From the NCBI GenBank assembly GCA_946902875.1, contig OX336344.1:15955791-16019790 (forward strand): DNA of 64,000 nucleotides, written 5' to 3'. The translations under genes were made by a program, and so were the position numbers. The notes beneath the pieces are model-generated. The model did no database searches and was not told the origin of the DNA. It saw only the letters and a program-made list of their open reading frames with translations. Numbering within the stretch: the first letter of the stretch is position 1; each line of letters starts with the position of its first letter. Source of the DNA: Nematopogon swammerdamellus. Its lineage: Eukaryota > Arthropoda > Insecta > Lepidoptera > Adelidae. Positions 33,573 to 44,473 of the stretch are shown in pieces.

Positions 33573-34298
33573 CGTTTTGTATTCTTATAATACCTACACT
33601 TAATAACTAGAATAATATCTAAAAAACTAAACTTAATAATAAAGAATTCATAACTGCGGTCTTGGCCTTGGACTAAACTTAAAATCTCCAAACCAAACAT
33701 ACATAAAATAAAGAGTGCAGCATTTATAAAAAAAATATATATATATATAACTAAAAAAACCATTAGGTATACTTTGGACTACACACACAAACACAACTAA
33801 AATAACTCTTCCTCCGTACTTAAACAAAATAATTTAAATTTCACTTTACACAAATTTAAATTTTCACTTTCCCTTAAACAATGTATCATCTTGGACTATT
33901 TTTATCCATCTTTCTCGTATTGATCCCTTAGAAGGATGTGGAAACCTTGTAAAAAAATTTTTTTCTTGAAAATTTCTCAATTACTTACTAATTAAAAAAA
34001 AATAAAAGAATAGCGACAACCCTAATTAGCGGTCAATTCACTCTCATATTTTAACGTGGTTTAATACATATTTATTTACTTTCATACATGATATCCCAGA
34101 ACTCTATTTCTAATCATTCATATGTGGCAGCACTAATGAGCGCGTTTAATTTATTTGTTTAATTAAATAATGCTTATGTTATTGCAATGCGAGGTCAATA
34201 CATAAAATGTACAAAATTTTCAAATTGAAGTAGCGTTGTGACAGCCCTAATTGGCCAGTTGAACCAAATATTTCTAAGCACATGGAAAACAAGATATT

Positions 34299-34844
34299 AT
34301 ATATAAGGTCTTTCAAAATTAGTTAATAGTACGCTAAGGGGGGGGGGGGGGGGGGGGGGGTTCTGTATCGTAAATAAATCACTTTTGAGGAACAAAGATT
34401 TTTTTTTACAAAAAAAAAATTATAATAATGTAAAATGTAAAAAAAAATTATTTTCTTAATTGTTTCAGTTTCATGCCAGGAACAAAAAAGTCTTCCAACA
34501 CATAGATCTCTTTCTTTCAGAAATTGTGAAAACCACAATTTTAGTTTTATTAGTATGGAATAGAAAGAATTTGATTTTTTTTACCAACTTACACGTGTTA
34601 CATCAAAATGGTAATGAAGACTTTTTTGTTACTGTTATGAAAATGAATCGATTGGGCTATAAAAATCAACCACATATTTTTTTATTTAAATACATACAAA
34701 ACATTTTACATAAAAAAAGCCCAAGGTCCAAACAATTTTATATAGGTTTTACTCCCTATATATCCCTCCTTATCTGCATCCCTGATGATGATGCAGAACC
34801 CCTCCTTAGCGTAATATTAACTAATTTTGAAAGACCTTATATAT
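34299..34844. mobile_element. Poly-G TIR MITE, long copy
   Basis: Same ends; a 23-G run at 34338-34360. The body shares TTTCATGCCAGGAACAAAAA-type sequence with the short copy but is 250 bp longer. A 132-codon frame (34460-34858) crosses it without recognisable motifs. A lone TIR end (GAAAGACCTTATATA) also occurs at 26421. Confidence 0.75.
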
Positions 34845-35140
34845 TAAGATCACAATGAAGTGATACTTACCTATGAAATGAGATGCCATCAGTTTTCCCA
34901 ATATTTTTGGTATGATTTTTGCAATATCGCAATTCGCAACACACAACCGGGCATAATGACTGGCGCGGTGCGAGCCGCAGACGGACGGCAGCGAGCGCGC
35001 GGACGGCGCGTCCGCCACGTTCGGTCGCTCGCGAGCTACTAGTCTCAAGAGGGTCCCTCCGCGTAATGGTTACTCCACCGCGGTGGAGCGAAGGCTGTTG
35101 CCCGGGTAAGAGGTCTAGTAGAATACATGATACGTCATTG

Positions 35141-35333
35141 CGCTACACAAAAGAAAAATGCGTTATCATTGTGAAAACCCATTACAAAAATGGGAAAAGT
35201 TAGTTACGCTGAGACTGCTCGCAAACTTCGCGAAATTTTCGGTCGAGAAAGTGCACCTAATTTGTCAACAATTCGAAGAGTGGTCAAAAAATTTGAAGAA
35301 ACTGTGTCGAATATTTTTTGCTTTTTTTTTTAG
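35141..35333 (+). pseudogene. Transposase helix-turn-helix fragment (Tc1/mariner or DUF4817-like)
   Basis: Two frames joined by a +1 shift at about 35,201. The first gives RYTKEKCVIIVKTHYKNG, the second SYAETARKLREIFGRES, then TIRRVVKKFEET, ending at TAG 35331-35333. This is the N-terminal HTH DNA-binding domain seen in insect transposases and DUF4817-type proteins. No catalytic domain follows. It lies 170 bp inside the right 39-bp inverted repeat of the 32,541-35,541 segment, which suggests it belongs to that element. Confidence 0.65.
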
Positions 35334-35541
35334 ATTAATTTGTCTCCTCCCGAAACAGGCAAAACTCATTAGAGTATACAGCCAATTCTGTCGTAGCTTT
35401 TAACGTCTGTTGTATAAGTTCTCGCACCGCGAGAACCACAAAAATATATTTTTCTAATTACAACGACGACGCGACAAACTCCCGCCGTCCGCCATCTTTA
35501 TAAAATTTCAGAGTTGCCACTTGCACGAGAAAAAAATGCCA

Positions 35542-37385
35542 GATTTTTTTTTATTATATTGCAAATTTCGACAGCGGTTCTAATACGAGGGAACGTTCAT
35601 GACTATGACACATCTTCTCTCCTTCCATAATCTTTGGGCATAACGAACAGTAGATACATACCGACATACTTTACTAGACACCCGGCGTAATATAGCGGGT
35701 TAGGAGTTGTCGCTTTCTCACTCACTGAACACAAACTGAGAGCAGAAACGACATTTCAAGGTGGCGCGTTCAATTAAGCGATTTGGTCCGGGTGCCTATT
35801 AAAGTAAGTATGTCAGTCTGTAAATAATATGACCATAATATGTGATACATTCTGTGCCCTTGAAATATTTTTTTTTATTAAGTTAATCTGCTGTTCAAAC
35901 ATTTCATAATGCTAAATTTGTAGATTCAACTAAAATATAAACCACATTTGCCAATTCTTGTTAACAATAATAATTTACCTTTTACAATAAATTACATAAC
36001 TAAACAACACAACAAAACAAATAACCTCAGCAATTTAGCACAACCAAGTAAGTTTTGCCCGCGGCTTCGCTTCACGTGACTTCTTGCTCGCAGCTCAGGC
36101 CGCCGATGATGTAGCGTTGTGATTTATAGCCTGAAAACAATCTTGAGAAGTGCAAGAATGTAACAGTGAAAATTGTATGTAAATCGATAATGTGTTTATT
36201 CATATATTGACGTATGTTACACGGCCGCCAACTTTGCTTTATTTAACACATAATAAAACAAAAGAAAAAATACTACCGTGGTCCCTAAACCTACATCTAC
36301 ACATTGCGGTAGAACCAAAAGGTACTGCCATTAGGAACGTTTTAATAATACATCGGGATTCGCTGAGTACGAATAGAACCTAGCTAGATATGGAGGTGTC
36401 CATGGACGTTGGATTTCGATCATTCATAGAATCAAAGGCGTAACTAGTAGCTCGAAAATTAGGGATCTTATACCGATATCGGCGATTTTTCACGCCGGTC
36501 CAACTGCTTACACTTTATAAAGCGCAAGTAAGACCGGTGATGGAATATTGCAGTCATCTTTGGTAGGGTTCCCCTAAGTACCTTCTCTCAGCCTTGGATT
36601 CTATTCAGCGACAAGCCATTCGTCTCATTGGCGACTCAGTTCTCACAAACAGCTTGTCGCGAAATGCACAAAGTGGATACTAACTAATTTTTAAGTGGAT
36701 AAAATTAATTTATATGGACAGTGATTGCTTGATAAGCAAGTACTTGCCGAAGTATGTATGTATATTCTTTACAATTCGCGCGACAAGCTTTTTGAAAACA
36801 AATCGAAAACTCGAACTTATTTTATTCTTTTTAGTAAATTTTTTATAAAGCTTGTTTATAAAAGGGTTTTTTAAAGTAATATTAATTTAATACACTTAAC
36901 ACTTACATTTTAAGTTAATACAAATATTTTTAGGAAGCATATAATACCTTCCGCAGTAAATACTCTTAGTAATAAAAGAACAAAACAATAAGAAAACAAT
37001 TAGAACTATGTTCGCAACCTACACAAAAATAAAAACAAATTCTTAGCCTCCTTGCTGTATAAAACAATTAAATAATAAAAATAAGTAAGCATTTAATAGC
37101 TGAGCGTTGGTTGTACATACATTACTATTGAGAACATAAAACAAAATTTATCACAAATTATCGTGCAAGAAATAGCTAAGCTTAAAGCGATTGTAAAATA
37201 GAGATTCAGCATTCGAGAGCTCAAAGAACAATATTTTAAACTAATTTTACTAAACAGTAAATTGGATTAAAAAATTCAGATAAATCATATACCCATATGC
37301 AAACAATTCTGTCCTGTAGGTTATAAAATAAACCTAATAAAAAATAAAATAAAATCACAAAATCTTTTAACTTTTTGACAACTGA
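35542..37385. other. AT-rich stretch with one LINE relic
   Basis: Besides the LINE fragment at 36391 and a CCCGCGGCTTCGCTTCACG motif at 36059 I see no features. Confidence 0.5.
36391..36660 (+). pseudogene. Jockey/R1-type LINE reverse-transcriptase fragment with stops
   Basis: The frame reads VGFRSFIESKA, stop, LVARKLGILYRYRRFFTP, LYKAQVRPVMEYCSHLW, stop, then LDSIQRQAIRLIGD. The KAQVRPxMEYCSHLW and LDxIQRxAxRLI blocks are typical of Jockey/BMC1-like LINEs. Two in-frame TAA/TAG codons make it dead. No flanking target duplication could be defined. Confidence 0.8.
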
Positions 37386-37772
37386 TTTTTTTTTTACGGA
37401 AACTGACACGGTTGGCTACATCACCTACAACATCCGTAATGTCAGCCCATAACACCAGGTGAACTAGGTGCCATGTCAGTGCTTCCCTTCATTTCATGTC
37501 GGCTACACTGAACTGGACGGAAAACACGAACTATTTACATAGCCGTTTCGACCGACGTTTCATTCAGTGCGGTGGTACCAACCCGGGCGGGATGAGCCCT
37601 ACCACCTAGTAAGGTAAGAAGGGAAGGGACCTACAGTTTTACGTGGAATCCGAACCACGATCAGCCTCCAACGGTCGAGCGGTCGACCCATCCAAGTACT
37701 GACCGGCTCAGCGTTGCTTAACCATCAATAGCGACAGTCGACTGTCTGCACCACAGAGCTATCGAGGCTGAC
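37386..37772 (-). mobile_element. SINE family A, full length
   Basis: Reverse-oriented complete copy. The head at 37,690-37,772 includes the 5S-like part and A-box region, and the tail is the T-run at 37386-37395. It begins about 230 bp past the P5cr stop, same strand as the gene, so its tail could supply or disturb 3'-end signals. Confidence 0.8.
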
Positions 37773-38001
37773 CACTGACTTAACTGTTAGTGATATCAAT
37801 ATTTTTACACAGGCGATTTCTGATGAATAAATTATTAAATTCTGTACAATCATCACAATAACAACTTAATGAAAGCAATAAGGTAATGTAATAAGAAAAA
37901 ACAATGAAACAATTGTTGAGTCTCTTGCATATGGTAAAGATGTCGAATAAGGAATAAAGTATGATAAATCAGCCGATTGATTGGCGTTCTCTCGAGGGAA
38001 C

Positions 38002-38065
38002 CTACTGTTTGCCTAATTCCTTATTCCGCTTCGTTGAAGCCTCGATTGCGTTGATCAAAATCCCC
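38002..38065 (-). CDS. P5cr: P5cr exon 5 (terminal coding exon)
   Basis: A 64-base exon found by looking for the expected C-terminus. The acceptor TTTCAG is followed by G, which completes AGG (Arg255) with the last two bases of exon 4. Then come GILINAIEA, a basic tail and TAG at 38002-38004. The family normally has this [12 protein letters not shown] helix in this position. Confidence 0.9.
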
Positions 38066-41000
38066 CTGAAAGCAAAGTGAAAATATATTATAAGTAAATA
38101 ATTTGATCATGTCAAGTTGCAAGCTTGACTGCTCGCTTTACATAAAAGCGAGAACAGAAAATATTACAAAACAAAAGCAGTGAATATATATTTTTTTCTT
38201 TTTATTTTAGAAATCAGTTTGGGTGGCTGTAGTCAAGACAGTCCAAAGGGCATTTTACTGCAATAGAATTCACTATAAGGAACACACAAAGTTAACAATA
38301 TTAAATTAAAACAAAATATTTGGTTCGTCACACGGGACCAATGGTACAGTCGACACAGCCAAAACCTACAAAACCATGCTCAGGAAAGTGCGGTGTGCAT
38401 TACAAGCCTGTTCTGTCTGTTGGAACGAGAGTCACTTGAAGACCATCACATTTTTTATGGAACTTGACATGGCAGCCTACATTACCTGCTACACTCGTGA
38501 TATCCACCCATTACATCTGGCCCCTGTCGGAACTAAGTGCAATGTCAGCGCTTGCTCGTGGTCGTGTCGAAAGTTGAAAAGTTTGAATGTTTCTGGAAAC
38601 ACAGTTTCACAGGTTTTCGAATTATAAGCAAATGTACATGATGCAGCTGAGCGTGGTTCTGATTCCACGTAAAACTGTAGGAAGGGACCCTTCTTACCTT
38701 ACTAGGTGGTAGGGTTTAACCCGTCCGGGTTGGTACCACCGCATTGTATAAAAGTACGGTCGAAACGGCTATGTAAATTGTTTGTGATTTCCGTCCAATT
38801 CAGTACAGCCGGCACGACCAAAGGGAAGCGTTCACATGGCGCCTAGTTCACCAACGAGTGTTGGGCTGACACCACAGATGTTGTAGGTCATGTAGCTAAA
38901 TGTTTCAGTTTCCATAAAAAAACACATTAAGTAGGTATGCACAATTTTCATCACCTGATCCTGCCGTTCTCCAGCTCCGTGACGCCGCATATCGTGGAGC
39001 CGCCGGGCGAGCAGACCTCGTCCTTCAGCTGACCCGGATGCTTGCCGGAGTCGAGTACCATGCGCGCGCTACCCAGCACCATGTGGGCTGCGAACTTCGT
39101 CGCCGACGCTCGCGGCACCCCCTGCTTCACCGCGCCGTCCGCTAGCGCTTCCATTATTATGTACATCTGGAAACAGTCGGTGATATTGTTTAAATATGTC
39201 CATGTGAGCTTATGAAACTATGCGCGAGCATTTTACAGTCCAAAGGGCATTTTAATGCAATGTAAACTTATATTTTCGTGTTTTCTCATTATTTTCGTGT
39301 TGTTCAGTATGTATTTTAACTAAGAAATAATTATTATAAAAAAAAATTAATTATTTCATAGCGAGCGTTTGAATTAGGCTCTACTGTAACTGTGATTTTT
39401 TCCAATCCTTTCGCCTATTATAAAATGTACAATCTTTTTTTTTTCAACGAAACTGACACGGTTGGCTACATTACCTACAATAGCCGTGATATCTGACCGT
39501 AACACCTTGGTGAACTAGGTGCCATGTCAGTGGTACCCTTTGGTCATGCCGGGTACACTAAACTGGACAGAAAACATGAACTATTTACATAGTTGTTTCG
39601 ACCGACCTTTCATTCAGTGCGGTGGTACCAACCCGGATGGGTTAAACCCTAAAGCCTGGTACGGTAAGAAGGGAAGAGACTCACAGTTTTACTTGGAATC
39701 TGAACCATGGTCATCTGCCATGTATGTAAATTTGCTTATAATTCGAAAACCGCTCCACTTATTTAATCCCTTAGCTTCCCAATTATCAACATCTTGGCTT
39801 CCGAAAGGGCCGATCAGCCCCCAAACCACTTACATGCGTTGGAAAGGCCGGCCGACCCAAAATAAAATTTCAGAACGAATAAGAAGGACTGGCTGCTCGG
39901 ATAAAGACCTTTGCCTTTCCTATAGAACATACTTTAAAAATATTCCCAGATCTTAGAAAACAATTATTTTGACAGCTGTAATTTTTTTTTATACCTACGC
40001 ATTCTCTAACATGATTTAAACTGGTAAACTTGTGTATTGAACATTATTTAGAAGTTATTATTTGAATAGTTAAATTCATGATCTACACGTCGATATATGA
40101 TTCGCAAAGAGGAATTCAGCAATTTTAGGGTAAAAGAAATCGGAAAAAAATATCGAGCGTGTGTTAAAAAAATATGTGCTTCTAAATAATTGTTGTTTAC
40201 TGTTTGTGGAGAATTTCATGGATTCCAAGTGCCGATAAAGATTACTGATCTCACTTCATTACTTTACGAAATGTTTGGCCGCTCCAAATTTCGCGTATGT
40301 CCGCACAGCAACAAGTGCATAGAAGCCAAGGGGTGTTAGCATATTTAATAATTGGGAAGTCAAGCCGCATGTGCGGTCTCGCCTTAACAGTTACTAGGGG
40401 CAAGCGCATAGTCAAATTGGCTTGGTTAAAGCCCTAACAAAACTCAAATACTCACAAAAGCTGGTCCACAGCCGGTCAGAGTACCGAACGAATCTATCAA
40501 ATTCTCCTGCACTTTCTCATAAATTCCGCATACTCCGAGAATCTTCTCCACAGCGTCGCACTGTTCAGCCGTGACACCGTCACCCGGTGCGTAGAGACAG
40601 GCTCCGGCCCCCACGAGCATCGGAGTGTTGGGCATCGTCCTGATGATGCGCGCTTTCCTCGTAACACGCCGAAGTTCCTGAAAGGGCATAGGGGAAAAAT
40701 AAATATTAAAAACAAAATTTGGAATTCTTTCATGATTGCAATATTGTTTTTCGTGGCAGCAGACATGGTTGGTTGCATCACCTGCTAAGTGCTAACTGCT
40801 AAGCCCTGATGTCGGCCTATTAAGTACAAGTTGTTCCTTGCGGAACTAAGTGTCGTGTCAATGGTTCCAGTTGTTCGTACAATTAATGAAAACTGATTCT
40901 GTAAGTGAAACTAAAAAAAATTAGATTTTTTTTTTTTTATATTTAAATTGTTTTCTCTTCCTTCATACAAAAGTGCGGTAAGTACAGTGTACAGTACAAG

Positions 41001-44000
41001 TACGCATTCGTGGATTTATAATTTTTTTAAATTATTATTTCATCCATTTATTCCACATTTCTTTTTATATAAATTTTACATTTTTTAAAAATTAAAACCT
41101 AAAATTAATATAAAAACAAACGGAGTTTCCACCACCAGCGGCGGAGCGAGCCCAGGCTACCGATGGTCGGTTCCCAAAGAAAGAAACCTCCGGACTATAC
41201 GCGCAGTGTCGAGCAGGGCTGCCTTCTGGATCTGGCCCTTGACCCAACCACTCAGCGAGAGCTTGTTAAGGTGGTCGTCGAGGCTCTTCGCTATCAGCCC
41301 ATGCGCCGAAACGACTATGGGCACAACGATCGTCGAGTCGATGGGCCACATTTTGGTAACCTCGTGCTGCAGATCCAGATACCTTAACATCTTCTCCGCT
41401 ACCTTAGTGACGAGGTTACCATAGTGCGGCACGGCGATATCGACGAGCGTTGCGCGCCTTGCGTCCCGGTCTACTATCACAATATCAGGCCTGTTCGCGA
41501 GAATAGTCCTGTCTGTGATGATAATGGACCGGTCCCAGTAGAGTGTGACATGACCGTTCTCGAGAACTGGTGGTGGATTGTACTTATAGTAAGGCACCTC
41601 GGCACCCACAAGGTTGAACTAAGGCAAGTTGCTGGTGGATAATCCTTGCTACTAGGTTGTATCTATGCAGATACTCGGTTTTGGCAAGCTGCGAACAACC
41701 AGGCTGGTGGCAGGCGCGCAGACGTGAATGGTGCCGTCCTTCATTATTTGTTTAATTTTTTTTTTATTGTCTTTTTAAAATATTTATTTACATGGCTGAG
41801 CACTAAGGATTTTTGAAAATTCATCCCTTAAAAGAGCATAAAAGTTTGTTGGGAAATGTGTCATTTCTGAAGTTAGAAATATAGAAATTGGTATTTAGGC
41901 TTTTGGTTATAAATAAAATTCAGTTGGATCTGCGTTTTTGGAAAATCATTCTCTAAAGGGGTAAAATAAGGGATGCGGCGGGGCAAGCCCAGGAGCCCAA
42001 CTCCAACCAAATAAAAAAAATAATTAAAAGCTCAAAAGTTACATATACCTACATACTTACCTATAGTCAAAACAAGGTACCTAGTGCACTAGGAATGCTA
42101 AATTGCTAAAGAAAAAAGCATTAAAAATGTGAGCAGGGCAGATAAAAGAGCTAGGAAAATAAAAAGGTTTTTTTTAATGTATCCTAAAAAATTAAGCGAA
42201 GTTTCGACAGGCAACCGGCAGCCGGTCGTGCAACGTACGTCAGTATAAGAATATCCTTATAACTCGAGAACTACTTTATCGACTGACATACCGTTTTCAC
42301 TGCTACATTCTTGCTCGCTTCTTAAGATGGTTTTAGGCTATTAAATCATAACGCTATGTCATTGGAGTCATGAGCTGTGAGGAACAAGTCACATGAAGCG
42401 AAGCCGCAGGCAAAAGCTTTTTTTTTTTGTAAACCAACATGGGTGACTGTGCCGACAGACCAATATGGTGCAGTCGACAGAGCCAAAATCACCTCTCTTC
42501 GCGAAACCACGCTCAGTTAGGTGCCATGCCAGCAGATTTGCAGACTGTTGCTAGGCTGTCTAGCCTGTTATGAGGTTTGAAGCCACCCAGGTTAAAGGAT
42601 TCGGGAAATACACTCGCCGGAAGACAGTTCCACACCCTAGCGGTGCGACAAAGAAACGATTTAGAGAACCGATGGGTTCTCAAAGCCAGTCTGCCATAAA
42701 GTGAGCTACATTTTCTTTTATTTTTTTATTAGATTTTTTTCGGTAAACTTACAGTGCAGATACTTATTAAATAAACATACAGTTATAACTACAGGACACC
42801 AATTACAAGTTTACACATTTAGGTTCAAATTTAGAGAGAAAAAAAGCGAAAATTTAACACAGATAATGAAAACAACAGACATTTAAGTGGACATTTCTTA
42901 CACAAATTAATACTATAAAAAAAAACTAACATAAATCTAAAACGTTTAATTGAGTCGAAAGCACGTCTAAATTTATTCTTAAGTACACTAGGGCTCATGC
43001 AAAACAAATCAACATCGTCGCTTATGTCGTTGAATAACCTACCAGCACGCCAGAAAAATGAATTCTGTTTATAATTGGAATGGGCAAGGGGGAGGTGTAT
43101 TATTGCGTTACTCCTCGTCGCAAGTCTCGGCACAAGTAGATTAATGTGACCCAAAAGATTTTAACCACAACTTACCATTTGCAGACTCTCTATCGTAACA
43201 CCGGCCAGCATGGAGACAAACAACTTCTCCTTCCTCGAGTCCTCCTCAGGCGCATCCTTCAGGCAGCCGTCCACCGCAGCGCGTAGAATGTGGGGCTTCA
43301 CGCCGAGAATTATGATGTCGCAGTTGTGCACCACCTCCCAGTTCCTGTTGGTGGTGTGCGCTCCCAGCTCCGCCCACTTCTTGAGGTTCCCGAGATTGGG
43401 ACCGGACACCCAGAGCTTGTCTGGAGGGTAGAGGCCTGCAATTTCACAGATCAATTTGAAGTGAAAAGAGAGTGAAAGCTGGTAATCAAATGAATAGGTC
43501 GTTGTACACTATTACAAGCAGTCAAAGTATGTCCAATAGGGCACGTTTGGCTGACCATGGTGGAGTGCTGGCCGCTACACTGATGTACGGGAGTGAAAGT
43601 TGGGCATGGCAAACGAAGCTGAAAGCAGGATAAAAGCTGTGGAAATAATTGAGGATTATGTGTGGTGTTACAATGATAGATTGAGAAAAAGTGTAGTATG
43701 AGAGCGCTGTGGTCTGAAAGAAGATATAGTGACAAGGATTGAGAAAGGAATGCTTCATGTTGGAAGAATAGATGATAGGAGACTAACGAAAGAAATTAGA
43801 TAGGTAGATAGATAGAAAACGCTTTATTGCTCCAACAAACATTTAACATTAATAAGTACATTAGAAAATTTTATAAGGTGCAAAGGCTGAGAAGGGTCGC
43901 CCTAGACGCACGTATCTGGACCGGATCAGGCATGTGCTCAAAAAATTTCGCTATGTGTAGTTCAGTTGCTTTCACGAGACATGAGCACAGATGGACAATG

Positions 44001-44473
44001 GACTAACATTGCACGCAAGTGTATAATAGTCAAACGAAGCGTGTGAGCCCAATAGGCGACGAGCGTCGACTGACGCTGACTGACGACCCGATCGCGTGAA
44101 GCGTCGGCGCCGTCGACGTCACATCCCATCAAACCGACCAATGAAAAGTGTGCTAATGACTCGTGAAAGCAACTGTACCTACCCATGACCGACAAGCATG
44201 TATGGATCCTGGCACGTGGAGATTCGTTGTCTCTGCCTACCCCACTGGGAAACCGTTGTTACGCTATGTATGCAGGTATAACTATACTAAAGAGATTACA
44301 TACCCGAAATATTTGTTTTGAAATAGGTATGTCAGTAGGTTTATTATAATTTAAGTATTTCTGAATTATGTATGAAGAGGGTCTCGACTCAATGAACACT
44401 TACCAGTTTTCATAACAGATATGCCAACGGCCGAAGACATATTGCCGCCACCGATGAAGCCTAAAGACGACAT
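38002..44473 (-). CDS. P5cr: Pyrroline-5-carboxylate reductase, complete 5-exon gene
   Basis: Reduces 1-pyrroline-5-carboxylate to L-proline with NAD(P)H, the last step of proline synthesis. Coding exons, in transcript order: 44404-44473, 43176-43435, 40456-40677, 38955-39166, 38002-38065. They sum to 828 nt, giving 275 aa plus TAG, the usual family length. All introns are GT-AG (968, 2498, 1289 and 889 bp) and every junction keeps frame. Seen in the protein: an N-terminal Rossmann motif GFIGGGNM (residues 5-12), MPNTP (125-129), GCGPAF (179-184), then HPGQLKDEV and SPGGST (227-242), the family signature in the C-terminal dimerisation domain, and a Lys-rich end. The ATG at 44471-44473 is chosen because the Rossmann motif begins four residues later, as is normal. 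No transit peptide is visible, so a cytosolic form is likely (inference). The introns carry SINE and LINE debris. A SINE lies about 230 bp past the stop and may be transcribed in the 3' UTR. No clear poly(A) signal was found. The insect paralogue assignment is not resolved. Confidence 0.95.
38195..38395 (-). repeat. Decayed family C-like repeat in P5cr intron 4
   Basis: TTTGGGTGGCTGTAGTCAAG and GGTACAGTCGACACAGCCAA followed by CCATGCTCAGGAAAGT resemble family C with an insertion in the middle. Confidence 0.35.
38452..38575 (-). mobile_element. SINE family A, decayed fragment
   Basis: TTTTTTATGGAACTTGACAT, then CCTACATTACCTGCTACA; about 75% like the 3' end of family A by eye. It lies in P5cr intron 4. 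Confidence 0.45.
38650..38923 (+). mobile_element. SINE family A, headless copy in P5cr intron 4
   Basis: GCGTGGTTCTGATTCCACGT (T-arm remnant) through to a CCATAAAAAAA tail, antisense to P5cr and ending about 30 bases from the exon 4 donor. Confidence 0.7.
38955..39166 (-). CDS. P5cr: P5cr exon 4 (C-terminal signature)
   Basis: It covers residues 185-254 plus two bases. The acceptor is TTCCAG and the donor is GTGATG. The exon carries EALADGAVK, the HPGQLKDEV block and SPGGST, which form the helical dimerisation domain. Read through without splicing, the frame would stop at TGA a few bases past the donor; splicing to 38065 restores it. Confidence 0.95.
39435..39713 (-). mobile_element. SINE family A, headless copy in P5cr intron 3
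   Basis: T-rich tail then CGAAACTGACACGGTTGGCT through AATCTGAACCATGGTCA; same strand as P5cr. Confidence 0.7.
40456..40677 (-). CDS. P5cr: P5cr exon 3 (MPNTP and GCGPAF motifs)
   Basis: It covers residues 111-184, exactly 74 codons, phase 0 at both ends. The acceptor is TTTCAG and the donor [16 protein letters not shown] and TGCGPAF are the two most conserved family blocks, so this exon alone identifies the gene. Confidence 0.96.
40742..40870 (-). mobile_element. SINE family A, decayed fragment in P5cr intron 2
   Basis: ACATGGTTGGTTGCATCACC and GGAACTAAGTGTCGTGTCAA resemble the 3' part of the family with many changes. Confidence 0.4.
41035..41156 (-). mobile_element. 3' UTR of the RLE-type LINE
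   Basis: Read on the minus strand this follows the LINE stop codon: a GC-rich step, GGTGGTGGAAACTCCGTTTG, then an AT-rich tail ending near 41,035. Nearly the same tail occurs at 3118-3226, which shows it is the mobile 3' end and not host intron. Confidence 0.6.
41157..41735 (-). pseudogene. LINE ORF2 C-terminus, R2/R4-like endonuclease region, frameshifted
   Basis: The 150-codon frame 41157-41609 (minus) contains [21 protein letters not shown], then [12 protein letters not shown]...LVDIAVP. The last block looks like the PD-(D/E)XK nuclease core of restriction-like-endonuclease LINEs, followed by EVTKMW and [12 protein letters not shown] as in R4/Dong-type proteins. Upstream, in another frame, TEYLHRYN...IIHQQLA continues the protein to about 41,735, so a frameshift near 41,600 breaks it. 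The source is a non-LTR retrotransposon that jumped into P5cr intron 2 in the same orientation. The clade assignment is from memory of motifs and is moderate. Confidence 0.75.
42418..42700 (-). repeat. Repeat family C, longer copy in P5cr intron 2
   Basis: It starts like the 12,857 copy and continues past it through CAGGTTAAAGGATTCGGGAA and CACACCCTAGCGGTGCGACA. The downstream LINE fragment at 42,831 may be its autonomous partner, since the two adjoin (inference). Confidence 0.5.
42831..43154 (-). pseudogene. LINE reverse-transcriptase C-terminal fragment (Jockey/CR1-like)
   Basis: A 107-codon frame with [19 protein letters not shown], then RLFND and [12 protein letters not shown]. It has the layout of the C-terminus of Jockey/CR1-type reverse transcriptases: a His/Asn-rich block, SFF.R..RL.N, then a basic helix. 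The polymerase core is absent. It lies in P5cr intron 2, same strand, adjacent to exon 2. The weak similarity makes the clade uncertain. Confidence 0.5.
43176..43435 (-). CDS. P5cr: P5cr exon 2 (rest of Rossmann domain)
   Basis: It covers residues 24-110. The acceptor TTGCAG is followed by GCCTC, so the exon 1 G completes a Gly codon. The donor is GTAAG. Visible landmarks are [15 protein letters not shown] (the strand and loop that close the Rossmann fold) and [13 protein letters not shown] reverse-transcriptase fragment begins only 22 bp past the donor, so the 5' end of this intron has tolerated an insertion right beside the splice site. Confidence 0.95.
43544..43802 (+). pseudogene. LINE (RTE-type) reverse-transcriptase fragment, decayed
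   Basis: Plus-strand reading gives [17 protein letters not shown], then after a frameshift [25 protein letters not shown] and DDRRLTKEI, with an in-frame TGA. This is the thumb and C-terminal region of the RTE-style elements common in Lepidoptera. It lies in P5cr intron 1, antisense to the gene. Confidence 0.75.
44176..44285 (-). repeat. Family H repeat, inverted
   Basis: CCATGACCGACAAGCATGTA, GTTGTCTCTGCCTACCCCAC and TGGGAAACCGTTG. It lies in P5cr intron 1. Confidence 0.6.
44404..44473 (-). CDS. P5cr: P5cr exon 1 (start codon, nucleotide-binding loop)
   Basis: Seventy coding bases: 23 codons plus one base. It encodes the start methionine and the GFIGGGNM dinucleotide-binding loop. The donor reads GTAAGT and the exon ends in phase 1. 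The sequence just upstream (44474-44600, read on the minus strand) contains a TATA-like TTTATACT about 50 bp from the ATG, but no convincing initiator. Confidence 0.93.

Larger units (their letters stand above)
32541..35541. mobile_element. Putative 3.0-kb DNA transposon with perfect 39-bp TIRs
   Basis: 32541-32579 and 35503-35541 are exact reverse complements over 39 bases (beginning TGGCATTTTTTTCTCG). A transposase HTH remnant lies near the right end. Near the left end an ATG at 32616 opens a short frame MERYTKE that resembles the start of the same protein. The interior also holds a tRNA-like unit, a foldback and a poly-G MITE, so it has been used as an insertion target. No target duplication is obvious at the outer edges. 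Confidence 0.5.

Noticed and set aside
34460..34858. 132-codon frame as a transposase gene
   Set aside because: No motif, AT-rich Phe/Ile/Leu/Lys translation, and it crosses the right TIR of the MITE.
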